64,000 nucleotides of DNA, from the NCBI GenBank assembly GCA_003154775.1, contig PMES01000027.1, positions 35,473 to 99,472 of the forward strand, in the 5' to 3' direction. Position 1 is the first letter of the stretch. Every line of letters begins with the position of its first letter. This document shows positions 44,019 to 53,251 of the stretch, one piece after another. The translations under genes and the position numbers were made by a program. The notes beneath the pieces are model-generated. The model worked only from the letters and a program-made list of their open reading frames with translations, was not told where the DNA came from and did no database searches. The DNA is from Acidobacteriota bacterium (lineage in GTDB: Bacteria; Acidobacteriota; Terriglobia; Acidiferrales; UBA7541).

Positions 44019-45859
44019 GGCTTCACCTCCGCCTTGCTCCCGGCATCTTTGCTCGAAGCCGTATTTTCCAATCCCGGTGCGGGCAGAATCGGGGGACGTT
44101 CCCGCTCGTGGGCGCGCTTCTGCACTTCCATTTCGCTGAAAAGCATGGCCGGCGCTATGGCCGAAACCGGGACGCTGCCGCTTTCCGCGCCGCACACGCC
44201 GTTGAAGACGTGCTGCTTATCGCCCGTCGCAATGATGCGCGTCAACGCCGCCAGCGGTGTTCCCACGATGTCCACGCCGCGCACCAGTTCGTCCGGCCGC
44301 CCGTCGGCGTACACTTTGTAAACGATCACCGGGAGCACCTGAAAGGCCTGCGGTAGCGACCTGCGCGTCAGCGTGAAGCCGCCCTGGATGTCGTCAAAAT
44401 ACAGCCCGTAGGGTTTCCCCTCTTTCTTAACCTCTTCAATCAACTTCTCGCGCATCTGCGCTTCCGGCACGCTCTGGCTGGAGGACACAATCAGGTTCCC
44501 CTGGCGGCCGGTGGGCATCAATCCAGGCTGATTGCGGCCGTGCCCATTGGACTTATCGAAACCCTTGATGGGCATGCGCGACATCAGAAAGTTCCTCAGC
44601 ACGCCGTTCTGGATCACTTCCACGCGTTGCGCCGGCACTCCTTCATTGTCGTACTCATAGGCGCCGGAGAGTTCCACGCCGTCCAGTTGGCGGATCGTCG
44701 GATCATCGGCCACACTCAGAAACTTCGGCAGAACTTCCTGCCCGATCTTTTTTGTGAACGTTTGTCCTTCCTCTTCGTCGCGTTGCCGGTGGCCTTCCAG
44801 GCGATGCCCCAGAACTTCATGGAAGAACACGGCCGCGGCGCGCCCGCTGAGGAGCGCGGGACCCGCGTAGGGTTCCGCCACCGGAGCGGTGCGCAACGCC
44901 TTGAGGTCGACGGCCATCTTCTCGATCTTGGCATTCAACTCCGTTTCGCTGGGCAAGCCTTTTGCTGATGGCGCCTGAAATGTTTCCACGCGCAACAGGT
45001 CCATCCCGTCATCGGCCCGCGTTTGCGCTTCGATTACCAGCCGCGTGGAGGCGCTGGGAATGGTGATCATGGCGCCTTCGCTGGAGACGATCCGCGAACT
45101 CGCCGCGGACACCTGCAAAAACACGCTGGCGAAGTAAACGTCGGGGTATTTGCGGAACACGCCGGAAAGCCGGCGGATTTCGCCTTCCCACGCCGGGCGA
45201 TCAAACGGGGGCGGGGTCAGCTTTTCGCCGACGTGTACTTTGGCGTCTTCCTTCGAGAAGTCCGGCGACTTGTCCTCTTCTTCCGCGCGCACCGCGGTGT
45301 TCGTCTTCACGTTGAGGAACGCAGGCGCGGCGCGCTTGTACTCGCGATCGGTGAGTTCCCACAAGATGCGGGCCGTAGCGTCCGCATCATTGCCCAGAGG
45401 CAACGTGCCGCTGGTCATGCCGCTCTGCCGGCTTTGGCCGTGCGTGTTGTCGAGTGCCGGCCCGCCCACGCGCATGGTGACGTCCACCGAACGCCGCTTC
45501 ACCGCGGTATTGGTCAGCAGGCCGCCGTACGCGCCGGCAATCACGATCTGGTCCTGATCGTAGACCGTGTAGCTCAGGTAGTAGGGAGGCGTATCGCTCT
45601 TGGCCAGGTCCGTCTTGGCGCGGTTGAGCTCCGCCTGCATGGCCGCGAGCAGCGGATCGGCCGCCGCCGCGGAAGCCGCGTCAGCAGGAGCCTTGTCCGT
45701 GGCAGTGGCAACGGCGCCGGGCGCGAAGCAAGCCAGTTGCGCGGCCAACAGCCACGAGGCCGCCTGGCGCAGCCGAGGACGCACCGGATCACCACCAGCG
45801 ATTGTCAATAAGGGATTTGTGTTTCGCGGCTTCCGCCCTTGTGGGCACACGCTATTCAT
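44015..45859 (-). CDS. Secreted TldD-like metalloprotease
   Basis: 614 residues from the ATG at 45859, with AGGAG ten bases upstream. A long basic N-terminus and a hydrophobic stretch (AASWLLAAQLACFAPGAVA) act as signal; a GTG at 45784 would shorten the basic part. The catalytic HExxxH is intact in AAVFFHEVLGHRLEGHRQ. Further family landmarks are LSVADDPTIRQLDGVELSGA, KSNGHGRNQPG, and NGVCGAESGSVPVS with the conserved Cys that helps bind metal in E. coli TldD. Such proteases trim unfolded or modified peptides. TldD is normally cytoplasmic, so an exported version is unusual. It probably pairs with the product of the overlapping downstream gene. Confidence 0.85.
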   Translation of the reverse strand: MNSVCPQGRKPRNTNPLLTIAGGDPVRPRLRQAASWLLAAQLACFAPGAVATATDKAPADAASAAAADPLLAAMQAELNRAKTDLAKSDTPPYYLSYTVYDQDQIVIAGAYGGLLTNTAVKRRSVDVTMRVGGPALDNTHGQSRQSGMTSGTLPLGNDADATARILWELTDREYKRAAPAFLNVKTNTAVRAEEEDKSPDFSKEDAKVHVGEKLTPPPFDRPAWEGEIRRLSGVFRKYPDVYFASVFLQVSAASSRIVSSEGAMITIPSASTRLVIEAQTRADDGMDLLRVETFQAPSAKGLPSETELNAKIEKMAVDLKALRTAPVAEPYAGPALLSGRAAAVFFHEVLGHRLEGHRQRDEEEGQTFTKKIGQEVLPKFLSVADDPTIRQLDGVELSGAYEYDNEGVPAQRVEVIQNGVLRNFLMSRMPIKGFDKSNGHGRNQPGLMPTGRQGNLIVSSSQSVPEAQMREKLIEEVKKEGKPYGLYFDDIQGGFTLTRRSLPQAFQVLPVIVYKVYADGRPDELVRGVDIVGTPLAALTRIIATGDKQHVFNGVCGAESGSVPVSAIAPAMLFSEMEVQKRAHERERPPILPAPGLENTASSKDAGSKAEVKP

Positions 45860-45943
45860 GAAGGTTTGACTCCTGGTATCCCGTGAACATTTTTCATCGT
45901 TGTGTAATGCGCGAGTATGCCTGAGCGGGAGAGGTTGCGCAAA

Positions 45944-46960
45944 TTACGCTTTGCCCAAACGTTCAGCCGCTTGCAGCCGCGCGCCACGCGCAAACTCGGC
46001 CGCGGATACTTGCTTGCGTCCTTCTAGTTTGACGGACGTTAGCTCCAATACGCTGCCTTGCCCGCAAACCACGCGCAACCCCTCGCTGGTTGTCAGCAGC
46101 GTGCCCGGCGTGGCCTGCTCCATTACTTTGGAGTGCGGCGGCTCGCCGCCGCTTTTGCAACTGAAAGCTCCGCCAACAGACTGTACTTCATCTTCTTTAG
46201 ACACCGGCTTGCCCCACAAGTGGCAGATCTGCCCGCGAAAGTCCGTGTATGCACCGGGCCACGGCGCAAAGCCGCGCATGCGGTTGTAAATCTCTTGTAC
46301 CGAACGCGCCCAGTCAATGCGACCGTCTTCGCGTTTCAAGATCGGTGCGAGGCTCGCTGCAGCCTCGTCTTGCAGCCGCCCTCGAAGCGTGCCCGCTGCC
46401 AGCCCGCGCAGCGTATTCGCCATGAGTGGCGCGCCCGCTTCGGCCAAGCGTGCTGCCAGCTCTGGCGCCGTTTCCTCCGGGCCGATGGCCAGTTCCTCTT
46501 GCACTAGAATTTCGCCGGTGTCCATGCCGGCATCAATGCGCATGGTCGTATTTCCCGTGCGCGTTTCTCCGTTCACGATGGCCCAGTTAATGGGGGCGGC
46601 GCCGCGGTATTTTGAGAGCAGGGAAGCGTGCAGGTTGATCCAGCCGAATTTGGGAATTGTCAGCAGCCGCGCGGGAATGATCTGGCCGTAGGCAATGATG
46701 ACGATGACGTCGAGGGCCAGCGCGCGCAGTTGCTCCTCGATTTCCGGCGCGCGCACTTTGGCCGGTTGGTGCACCGGCAACTTCGCCGCCAGCGCCAGTT
46801 CCTTTACAGGTGAAAACGCAATCTCCTGGCCGCGGCCCTTCGGGCGGTCCGGCTGCGTGAACACGCCCACAACCTCGAAATCCTGCTGCTGGAGAAGATG
46901 CTGCAAGGAGGGAACTGCAAACTGCGGCGTGCCACAGAACACCATCCGCAACCGGCTCAC
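45944..46960 (-). CDS. fmt: Methionyl-tRNA formyltransferase with repeat-derived insert
   Basis: 338 residues from a GTG start with GAGGACACC upstream. It formylates Met-tRNAi for initiation. Motifs: VFCGTPQFAVPSL, a folate-binding loop INLHASLLSKYRGAAPINWA and the catalytic region DAGMDTGEIL. In the C-terminal domain, between CHLWGKPV and TPGTLL, residues about 269-278 (KSGGEPPHSK) are encoded by a copy of dispersed palindrome A, lengthening a loop that in E. coli Fmt is only about ten residues. Reading frame is preserved, so the enzyme is probably functional. It follows def in the aroC-def-fmt order. Confidence 0.95.
   Translation of the reverse strand: MSRLRMVFCGTPQFAVPSLQHLLQQQDFEVVGVFTQPDRPKGRGQEIAFSPVKELALAAKLPVHQPAKVRAPEIEEQLRALALDVIVIIAYGQIIPARLLTIPKFGWINLHASLLSKYRGAAPINWAIVNGETRTGNTTMRIDAGMDTGEILVQEELAIGPEETAPELAARLAEAGAPLMANTLRGLAAGTLRGRLQDEAAASLAPILKREDGRIDWARSVQEIYNRMRGFAPWPGAYTDFRGQICHLWGKPVSKEDEVQSVGGAFSCKSGGEPPHSKVMEQATPGTLLTTSEGLRVVCGQGSVLELTSVKLEGRKQVSAAEFARGARLQAAERLGKA
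46127..46159. repeat. Dispersed palindrome, family A (copy 3, inside fmt)
   Basis: TTTGGAGTGCGGCGGCTCGC followed by CGCCGCTTTTGC, the reverse orientation of copies 1 and 2. It is translated in frame within fmt. Confidence 0.8.
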
Positions 46961-46991
46961 GGTGTCCTCATTCTTTGCGCACGCGTTGAAA

Positions 46992-47558
46992 TTACCACTC
47001 GCCTTGTTTCCGTAATTTCTTGATCTTGCGCCGAATCAGGTCGCGCTTCAGGATGCTCAGATGCTGCAGAAATAGCACGCCGTTCAGGTGGTCAAGCTCA
47101 TGGCAAAAAGCGCGCGCCAGCAGGTTTTCGCCGCGAATCTCAAACGTTTCGCCCTTGGCGTTCTGCGCCCGCACGGTGACAAACTGCGGCCGGATCACGT
47201 AGCCGCGAAACCCCGGAATCGAGAGGCAGCCCTCTTCCTCGCGGACCTCGCCTTCGGCATGAATGATCTCCGGATTCACCATCACGATTTTCGCTTCGGG
47301 ATTTTTGCCGGTGGTGACGTCCACCACGGTCAGGCGGATGCTCTTCCCGATCTGCGGTGCGGCCAGGCCCACGCCTTGCGACGCGTACATCGTCGCGAAC
47401 ATATCCTCGGCGAGTTGTTCGAGTTGCGCGTCGAATTTCTTGATTGTGGCGCCCGGCTTTTCCAGTACCGGGTCGCCGTACTTGACGATCTTGTGGATGG
47501 TGCGCACCGGCGCCTGGGCGATTTGCGGCTCAGCGGCTTGCGTTTCCCTCACCGTCAT
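46992..47558 (-). CDS. def: Peptide deformylase
   Basis: About 188 residues from the ATG at 47558, 8 nt after the aroC stop. It removes the formyl group from nascent proteins using Fe2+ or Zn2+. All three motifs are present: GVGLAAPQIG, EEGCLSIPG with the metal-binding Cys, and CHELDHLNGVLF with HExxH. The frame is open to 47636 inside aroC, but those residues are not conserved. The C-terminus is basic (RRKIKKLRKQGEW). It works with fmt next door. Confidence 0.96.
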   Translation of the reverse strand: MTVRETQAAEPQIAQAPVRTIHKIVKYGDPVLEKPGATIKKFDAQLEQLAEDMFATMYASQGVGLAAPQIGKSIRLTVVDVTTGKNPEAKIVMVNPEIIHAEGEVREEEGCLSIPGFRGYVIRPQFVTVRAQNAKGETFEIRGENLLARAFCHELDHLNGVLFLQHLSILKRDLIRRKIKKLRKQGEW

Positions 47559-47565
47559 AATAATT

Positions 47566-48738
47566 TCAGAACTCGTCGATTTGTTGGGCATAGCTCTCGA
47601 AATTCCGCCGCATCTCGGCGAGCGAATCTCCTCCAAATTTTTGCAGAAAAGCGTCCGCTAGCACAAGTGCCACCATTGCTTCTCCGGCAACACCCCCGGC
47701 CGGCACCACGCACCAGTCCGAACGCTCGTAGGCAGCCTGTACCGGCTCCTTGGTCACCATGTCCACGGTGCCCAGCGGTTTGCGCAGGGTCGAAATCGGC
47801 TTCAGGAAGCCGCGAATGATCAGATCCTCGCCGTTGGTGATGCCGCCCTCGAGGCCGCCCGCGCGATTCGAGGCTCGCCGGAATTTCCGCGCACTCTTCT
47901 CATACCATATTTCGTCCTGCACTTCGCTGCCGAAGGAGCCCGCGGCGAGAATCCCGGAGCCGATCTCGACGGCCTTCACGGCTTGCACGCTCATTAACGC
48001 CTGCGCCAGCTTGCCGTCCAGCTTATCGTCCCACTGGGCGTGCGAGCCGAGGCCGACCGGCACATCATGCGCCACGATCTCAAACACGCCGCCGACGGTG
48101 TCTCCCGCTTTCAGCGCCGCGTCCACCTCGGCCTTCATTCTTTCTTGCACGGTCGCATCCACGCAGCGCAACGGTGATTCCAGGTCCGCGTTCACCGCGC
48201 GGATTTCGTCCCACGTCGCGGCGCGTTCCAAGCGCACGTTACGCACCTGAATCGTGTGGCTGGCAATTTCCGTGCTGAATTCCCGCAGCAGCAACTTCGC
48301 AAAAGCGCCCGCCGCGACGCGCGCTGCTGTTTCCCGAGCCGAAGCCCGCTCCAGGACGTATCGCGCATCATGAAAATTGAATTTTTGGGAACCGGCCAGG
48401 TCCGCATGGCCCGGCCGCGGCGCTACCAGCTTTCTCCAAGTCGTCTCCGGTTCATTCGTGGCTTCCACCGGCAGAATCTTCTCCCAATTGGCCCAGTCGC
48501 GATTCTCGATGCGAAGAGCAATGGGCGCCCCAATCGTCTGTCCGTGCCGCACGCCCGCGAACACGTCCGCGCGGTCCTTTTCAATTTTCTGGCGCCCGCC
48601 GCGCCCGTATCCCAATTGCCGCCGGAGCAGTTCGTGATTGACAAAGTCCAAATCCACGCGCAGTCCCGCAGGCAAGCCCGACAAAAATGTCAGGAGCGCC
48701 TGCCCGTGTGACTCCCCGGCTGAATAAAATCGCAGCAT
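47566..48738 (-). CDS. aroC: Chorismate synthase
   Basis: About 390 residues from the ATG at 48738 (GGAG upstream); earlier starts would add a Cys-rich, non-homologous stretch. It makes chorismate from EPSP with reduced FMN, the last shikimate step. Motifs: [50 protein letters not shown] and [15 protein letters not shown], plus the C-terminal [20 protein letters not shown]. The length suits the long form. It opens a row of minus-strand genes (def, fmt, tldD-like, tldE-like, PASTA). Confidence 0.96.
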   Translation of the reverse strand: MLRFYSAGESHGQALLTFLSGLPAGLRVDLDFVNHELLRRQLGYGRGGRQKIEKDRADVFAGVRHGQTIGAPIALRIENRDWANWEKILPVEATNEPETTWRKLVAPRPGHADLAGSQKFNFHDARYVLERASARETAARVAAGAFAKLLLREFSTEIASHTIQVRNVRLERAATWDEIRAVNADLESPLRCVDATVQERMKAEVDAALKAGDTVGGVFEIVAHDVPVGLGSHAQWDDKLDGKLAQALMSVQAVKAVEIGSGILAAGSFGSEVQDEIWYEKSARKFRRASNRAGGLEGGITNGEDLIIRGFLKPISTLRKPLGTVDMVTKEPVQAAYERSDWCVVPAGGVAGEAMVALVLADAFLQKFGGDSLAEMRRNFESYAQQIDEF

Positions 48739-48963
48739 AAACTCCAGTGTATCGGCCACCGCCCCGCGCGTCCAGCACGTCTCTCCGCAAAGTTCGCAAG
48801 CGCTCTCCGATTCCGCTGGCGTGCCCGGCACGAGCTTTCCTGCCCAGGTGCCGCTAGATTCGCGTTGCCCTGCGCCAAGAGTGGACTTTTTGGCAGCGCG
48901 GAAATGTTTTGCGAAAAACAAAAATTCCGTGAAACAATGAGCCTTCGCTCCGGAGCGCCCTCA

Positions 48964-50018
48964 ATGAAAACTAAATTTGCAGGTCTCTTCCTTGTCGCTA
49001 CCCTGATATTCGTGTCATCGTCGTGTTCCGCGGCCGGCAAGGGCACCGTCGAGCGCATCAAGGTTCACGGCAAATGCCTCGAGGGGAATCTCGAAGGTGA
49101 TTCGCCGGACCGGGACGTATCCATTTACCTGCCCGCGAGCTATGCCAGCGAAAAAACGCGCCACTATCCCGTCATCTACATGCTGCATGGCTTCACCGAT
49201 AGTGACGACAAGTGGTTTGGCTTTACCAAGCACTGGATCAATCTGCCCGAGGTGCTCGACAAAACCTTTGGCGAGCCCGGCACGCGAGAGATGATCGTGG
49301 TCATGCCCAACGCCTTCACGCGCTATCAGGGCAGCATGTACTCGAATTCAGTGACCACCGGCAATTGGGAAGATTTTATCGTCCGCGAACTGGTTCCTTA
49401 CATCGACGCGCATTACCGCACGTTTTCGCAAGCGGCAAGCCGCGGCTTGGCCGGCCATTCGATGGGCGGCTACGGACTTTGCGCATCGGCATGCGGCACC
49501 CCGATGTTTTCACGAGCTTCTATGTGCTCAGCGCCTGTTGCATGGCGGTTCCCGACGCGGGAATCGCGGCAGGATCCAAGAAAGCCGAGGCCGTCAAGGA
49601 CCCTGCGCAAGTGGACCAGGCCGATTTCATGACCAAGGCTACCCTGGCTTCGGCCGCCGCCTGGTCACCCGATCCGCAGAATTCCCCGTTGTATCTCGCC
49701 CTGCCCACGAAAGATGGCGAACTGCAACCTGCCGTCATCGCCAAATGGCACGCCAACGCCCCGCTTTCCATGATTGACCAGTACATTGGGAATCTGCGCC
49801 AGTTGAAAGGCATAGGTTTCGATGCTGGCGATCGCGACGAGGGCATCGCCGCACGCACACGCGAACTCGACCGCGTCCTGACCAGCTACCACATTCCCCA
49901 TCAATTCGAGATTTACGAAGGCGACCATCTGAATCACATCGCCGACCGCATCGAAACCAAACTCATTCCGTTTTTCTCCGGCAAGCTCGCCTTCGCGTCG
50001 GCCAAATCCACGAAATGA
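48964..50018 (+). pseudogene. Secreted putative esterase broken by a one-base frameshift
   Basis: The first part (ATG 48964, GGAG eight bases upstream) encodes a signal peptide ([16 protein letters not shown]) and an alpha/beta hydrolase of the putative esterase/FrmB type: [19 protein letters not shown] and the nucleophile elbow [10 protein letters not shown]. Right after the elbow, at about 49475, the frame breaks. Homology continues in the +2 frame as [20 protein letters not shown] through to the end at 50018 (YEGDHLNHIADRI with a likely catalytic His). One missing base (GGA-CTT instead of GGA-GCT-TTG) explains it. It is either a real pseudogene or a sequencing or assembly error; the rest of both halves is intact, which favours error or a very young lesion. 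Confidence 0.8.
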
Positions 50019-50111
50019 ACAGCAAGCCGCCCGAGCCAGCCGGTCACCTAGCGTCTTGACGCTTCTCGCGTAGACGGTTACGCTTTCCTCGCAGCCTTCA
50101 GCAGGAAACAC

Positions 50112-50954
50112 GTGGCCGAAACGCCGCTCCAGGATACTCAGCCCCAAGCCGGCTCGCCGGAGACACCCTCCGTTGTCGAGGTGCTCGTTGACGCCGCCAA
50201 GACCAACATCCAGAAAGTCCAGGAATACTCGAAACTTTCTTTCCGCTCGCTCGCCAACCTGGCCACCTCGCCGCGCTACATGCAGGACACCCTGGCGCAG
50301 ATGGACGATATCGGCGTGGGCTCGTTGCCGATTGTTTTGCTTTCCGGCTTTTTCATCGGCGCGGTGATGGTGCTGCAAACGGGCGCGCAATTCGAGCGTT
50401 TTGGCCAGAGCTCGCTGACGGGCGACGTCGTTGCCATTGCGCTGGTGCGCGAATTGGGCCCCTCGATTACGGGCCTGTTGGTCGCGGGGCGATGCGCATC
50501 CGGCATTGCTTCGGAGCTCGGCTCCATGCTGGTCACCGAACAGGTGGACGCCATGCGCGCCATGGGCACGGACCCCAGCCGCAAATTGGTTTCCCCGCGC
50601 GTGCTGGCCACGCTGATCACTCTTCCGCTACTCACAACCATCTCTGTTTTCGTCGGTCTCGTCGGCGGCATGGTAGCCAGCGTGTTCTCCCTCCGCCTCG
50701 ACGCCACCGCTTTCTGGGAACGCGCCATCGCTGTACTGCAATTCTCGGATGTAATGCAGGGCTTGTCCAAGTCCGTCGTATTCGGCTTTATTCTTGCCAC
50801 CGTCGGCTGCTATCAAGGGCTGAACGTTCGCGGCGGCACGCAAGGGGTTGGGCGCGCCACCACGCAGGCCGTGGTGGTTTCGTCCGTGCTCATCATTGTC
50901 GCGGACACGTTTCTGACGAAAATCGCGCTCTTCTTTGCCGACAAGGTCTTTTGA
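50112..50954 (+). CDS. mlaE: MlaE-family lipid ABC transporter permease
   Basis: 280 residues from a GTG start with AGGA upstream. A soluble N-terminal helix precedes about five membrane segments. MlaE signatures: GVGSLPIVLLSGFFIGAVMV, VAIALVRELGPSITGLLVAG, SGIASELGSMLVTEQVDAM and RGGTQGVGRATTQAVVVSSV. It forms the inner-membrane channel with the MlaF ATPase and MlaD substrate-binding protein, moving phospholipids between membranes. It is followed after 8 nt by mlaF. Confidence 0.93.
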   Translation: MAETPLQDTQPQAGSPETPSVVEVLVDAAKTNIQKVQEYSKLSFRSLANLATSPRYMQDTLAQMDDIGVGSLPIVLLSGFFIGAVMVLQTGAQFERFGQSSLTGDVVAIALVRELGPSITGLLVAGRCASGIASELGSMLVTEQVDAMRAMGTDPSRKLVSPRVLATLITLPLLTTISVFVGLVGGMVASVFSLRLDATAFWERAIAVLQFSDVMQGLSKSVVFGFILATVGCYQGLNVRGGTQGVGRATTQAVVVSSVLIIVADTFLTKIALFFADKVF

Positions 50955-50962
50955 TCTTAGCC

Positions 50963-51802
50963 ATGATGGAATCGCCCAGCAGGTTCGCCCTTACGCCCGA
51001 AAAGTCCCGCGAGGCGGTCATTCAATTCAGCGACGTGCGCATTGGCTTCGCCGAAGGCGAAATCCTTCGCGGCGTCTCCTTCTCGGCGCAGCCAAAAGAA
51101 ACGCTCGTGTTGCTCGGCGAAACGGGTTCCGGCAAGACGCTCACACTCAAGATTGCCGCGGGCCTGTTGCGACCCGACAGCGGCACGGTGGACGTTCTAG
51201 GCGAGCGCGTATCCCAGATGTCCGAACGCGAATTGCTGGCGTTGCGCCGCAAGGCCGGCTTTGTGTTTCAGGAAGGTGCGCTGTTCGACTCGCTCACGGT
51301 CGGCGAAAATGTCGCTTACCGGCTGCACGAGGATCATGTGAACGAGGAAGAGATCGAACCGCGCGTCCGGGAGGTTCTGGAATTCGTGGAGCTCGGCCAC
51401 ACCCAGAAGCTGTTGCCCTCGGAGCTTTCCGGAGGGATGCGCCGCCGCGTTTCGATTGCCCGCGCGGTCGTGAACCGTCCGCCCATCGTGTTTTACGATT
51501 CGCCCACCGCGGGCCTGGACCCGATCACTTCGCAAACCATCATCACGCTCATCCTCCGCTTGCGCGACGTTTACGGCGTCACCGCCTTGCTCGCCACGCA
51601 GCGCCTGCAGGATGGCTTCGCGCTCGCCAATTTCCATTTCGATTCCGCCACGCGGCGTGTCCGCCGGGATACCAAGCCGGAAAAACCAAGCGCCGCCGTG
51701 ACGCGCTTCCTCGTTCTGCGCGATGGCCGAATCTATTTTGAAGGGAGTCCCGAGGAACTCCTGGCTGCCAATGATCCTTACTTGCAGCGGTTTCTGATTT
51801 AG
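50963..51802 (+). CDS. mlaF: MlaF-family ABC transporter ATPase with Ser at the catalytic Glu position
   Basis: About 279 residues from tandem ATGs (50963, 50966), 8 nt after mlaE. Walker A LLGETGSGKTLTLKI, Q-loop FVFQEGALFDSLTVGENV and signature LSGGMRRRVSIARAV are all normal for the family. Walker B reads IVFYDSPTAGLDP: the residue after the Asp, normally the catalytic Glu, is Ser (codon TCG). The D-loop and the C-terminal LLATQRLQDGFALANF segment (the H-loop His is replaced by Gln) also deviate. It may be slow or specially regulated. It powers the MlaE/MlaD lipid transporter. Confidence 0.92.
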   Translation: MMESPSRFALTPEKSREAVIQFSDVRIGFAEGEILRGVSFSAQPKETLVLLGETGSGKTLTLKIAAGLLRPDSGTVDVLGERVSQMSERELLALRRKAGFVFQEGALFDSLTVGENVAYRLHEDHVNEEEIEPRVREVLEFVELGHTQKLLPSELSGGMRRRVSIARAVVNRPPIVFYDSPTAGLDPITSQTIITLILRLRDVYGVTALLATQRLQDGFALANFHFDSATRRVRRDTKPEKPSAAVTRFLVLRDGRIYFEGSPEELLAANDPYLQRFLI

Positions 51803-51997
51803 TTTTGGGCCGTACATAGAATTGTGATTTTCGCCGCTCAGAAATTTTCGGCAATTCCTGTATAGTGTGCAGGTAGGCTCTCTCTTCGGCGTCAGCATAT
51901 GGCGGAATTAGCGCCGCCGGTACAGCAACAAAAAATCGGCAATCGCCGCTGAGGTTCTGTGGAGTAAGCTGGCACACAGGCACGGAGGAGCTTCCGC

Positions 51998-53083
51998 ATG
52001 GCGCAGCGCAAACAGTTGACGTGGTCGGAATTGCGCGTGGGTCTGTTTGTCCTTGTCGGCCTGCTGGTCCTGGCGGTGGGCATCTTCTACGTGACCGGGG
52101 CCGGCTTCTTCGGTCCCAAGTACCGCATCAAGACGTATCTCCCCGAAGTCTCCGGCCTGAGCACGGGCGCGCCGGTGCGTCTTGACGGCGTCGAAATTGG
52201 CAATGTGGATCAGATTCGCCTGGTACCGCGCGAGCCGGGCAAGGCCCCCGAACGCATGCACAACATCGAAGTCGGCATGCGCATCGACCGCAAGTACCAG
52301 AACGATATCCTCACGGACTCCGCCGCCAGCCTCGTTACGGAAGGGCTGCTGGGCAACCGCTATGTCACCATCACGCGCGGTTACACGGGCGTGCCGCTCA
52401 AGGAAGGCCAGGCGGTTCCCGGCACGGAAGAGAAAGCCATCAAGGAAGTTGTTGAGCGCAGCGCCGATGTGCTGTCGAATCTCCAAGCCTTGAGCGACAA
52501 CATCGAGGATCTCGTGCAAGGCGTGCAGCGTGGCAGGGGCACTCTCGGCAAACTGCTGACCGACGAGCAGGTCTACAATCATCTCAACAGCCTCCTCGTC
52601 AAGGGAGATCAGATTGTCAGCAACGTGCAAGCCGGGCAGGGCACCGTCGGCAAATTGTTCATGAGCGATGACACCTCCGTGAAGGCGGACAAGGCCCTCG
52701 ACCAGATCAACACCATTCTCGCCGACCTGCGCGCGCAAAAGGGCACCATGGGCAAGTTGCTCTACGATCCCACACTTTACGATCAGGCCAAAGAAGCGCT
52801 CACCAATGGCAACGCCGTGCTCGGTGACGTTCGCGCCGGCAAGGGCACGCTCGGCAAACTGGCCACCGACGAGACTCTTTACAACAAACTTCGCGACGCC
52901 AGCAGCAACCTCTCAGAGGCGACCGCCAAGCTCAATCAGAACACCAACACGGCGGGAAAGCTGTTCTCCGATCCCCAGCTTTACGACAACCTCACCGGCG
53001 TCACCGGCGACATGCGCAAGCTCATCGGCGATTTCCGCACCAACCCCAAGAAATTCCTGCACATCAACCTTTCCCTGTTTTAA
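51998..53083 (+). CDS. mlaD: MlaD-family MCE protein with five C-terminal repeats
   Basis: 361 residues from the ATG with GGAGGAG upstream. N-terminal membrane anchor LRVGLFVLVGLLVLAVGIFY, then one MCE domain (residues about 40-150; YRIKTYLPEVSGLSTGAPVR, then VEIGNVDQIRLVP). The C-terminal 200 residues hold five repeats of about 40 residues, each starting GTxGKL: GTLGKLLTDEQVYNHL, GTVGKLFMSDD, GTMGKLLYDPTLYDQA, GTLGKLATDETLYNKL and NTAGKLFSDPQLYDNL. Helices in these repeats may build a periplasmic tunnel or needle. It completes the mlaEFD set, though it is 195 nt from mlaF. Confidence 0.9.
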   Translation: MAQRKQLTWSELRVGLFVLVGLLVLAVGIFYVTGAGFFGPKYRIKTYLPEVSGLSTGAPVRLDGVEIGNVDQIRLVPREPGKAPERMHNIEVGMRIDRKYQNDILTDSAASLVTEGLLGNRYVTITRGYTGVPLKEGQAVPGTEEKAIKEVVERSADVLSNLQALSDNIEDLVQGVQRGRGTLGKLLTDEQVYNHLNSLLVKGDQIVSNVQAGQGTVGKLFMSDDTSVKADKALDQINTILADLRAQKGTMGKLLYDPTLYDQAKEALTNGNAVLGDVRAGKGTLGKLATDETLYNKLRDASSNLSEATAKLNQNTNTAGKLFSDPQLYDNLTGVTGDMRKLIGDFRTNPKKFLHINLSLF

Positions 53084-53136
53084 ACGGGCTTTCCTACGAG
53101 CTGCAGTCTGGCCGTTGTTCAAGTTCGGCAAAACAT

Positions 53137-53178
53137 TGTCGTCCTGAGGCGATCCGATGAAGATTGCCGAAGGACCTT
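53137..53178. repeat. Repeat family D (half copy)
   Basis: TGTCGTCCTGAGGCGATCCG, ATGAAGATTGCCGAAGGACC: the left arm of the element at 60531-60643, with a few substitutions. The right arm is missing. Flanking bases upstream (TTCAAG, then CATTG) are also similar. Confidence 0.65.
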
Positions 53179-53251
53179 AACTTTTGCAAGTGGCTTCGAG
53201 CCGGGGATCGAGAAGTGACACACATCAGACCCGCGATAAGTCTCCACATTG

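Noticed and set aside
51861..51866. TATAGT as a promoter for mlaD
   Set aside because: The hexamer is a fair -10 but no acceptable -35 lies 16-18 nt upstream, and mlaD may be read through from mlaF.
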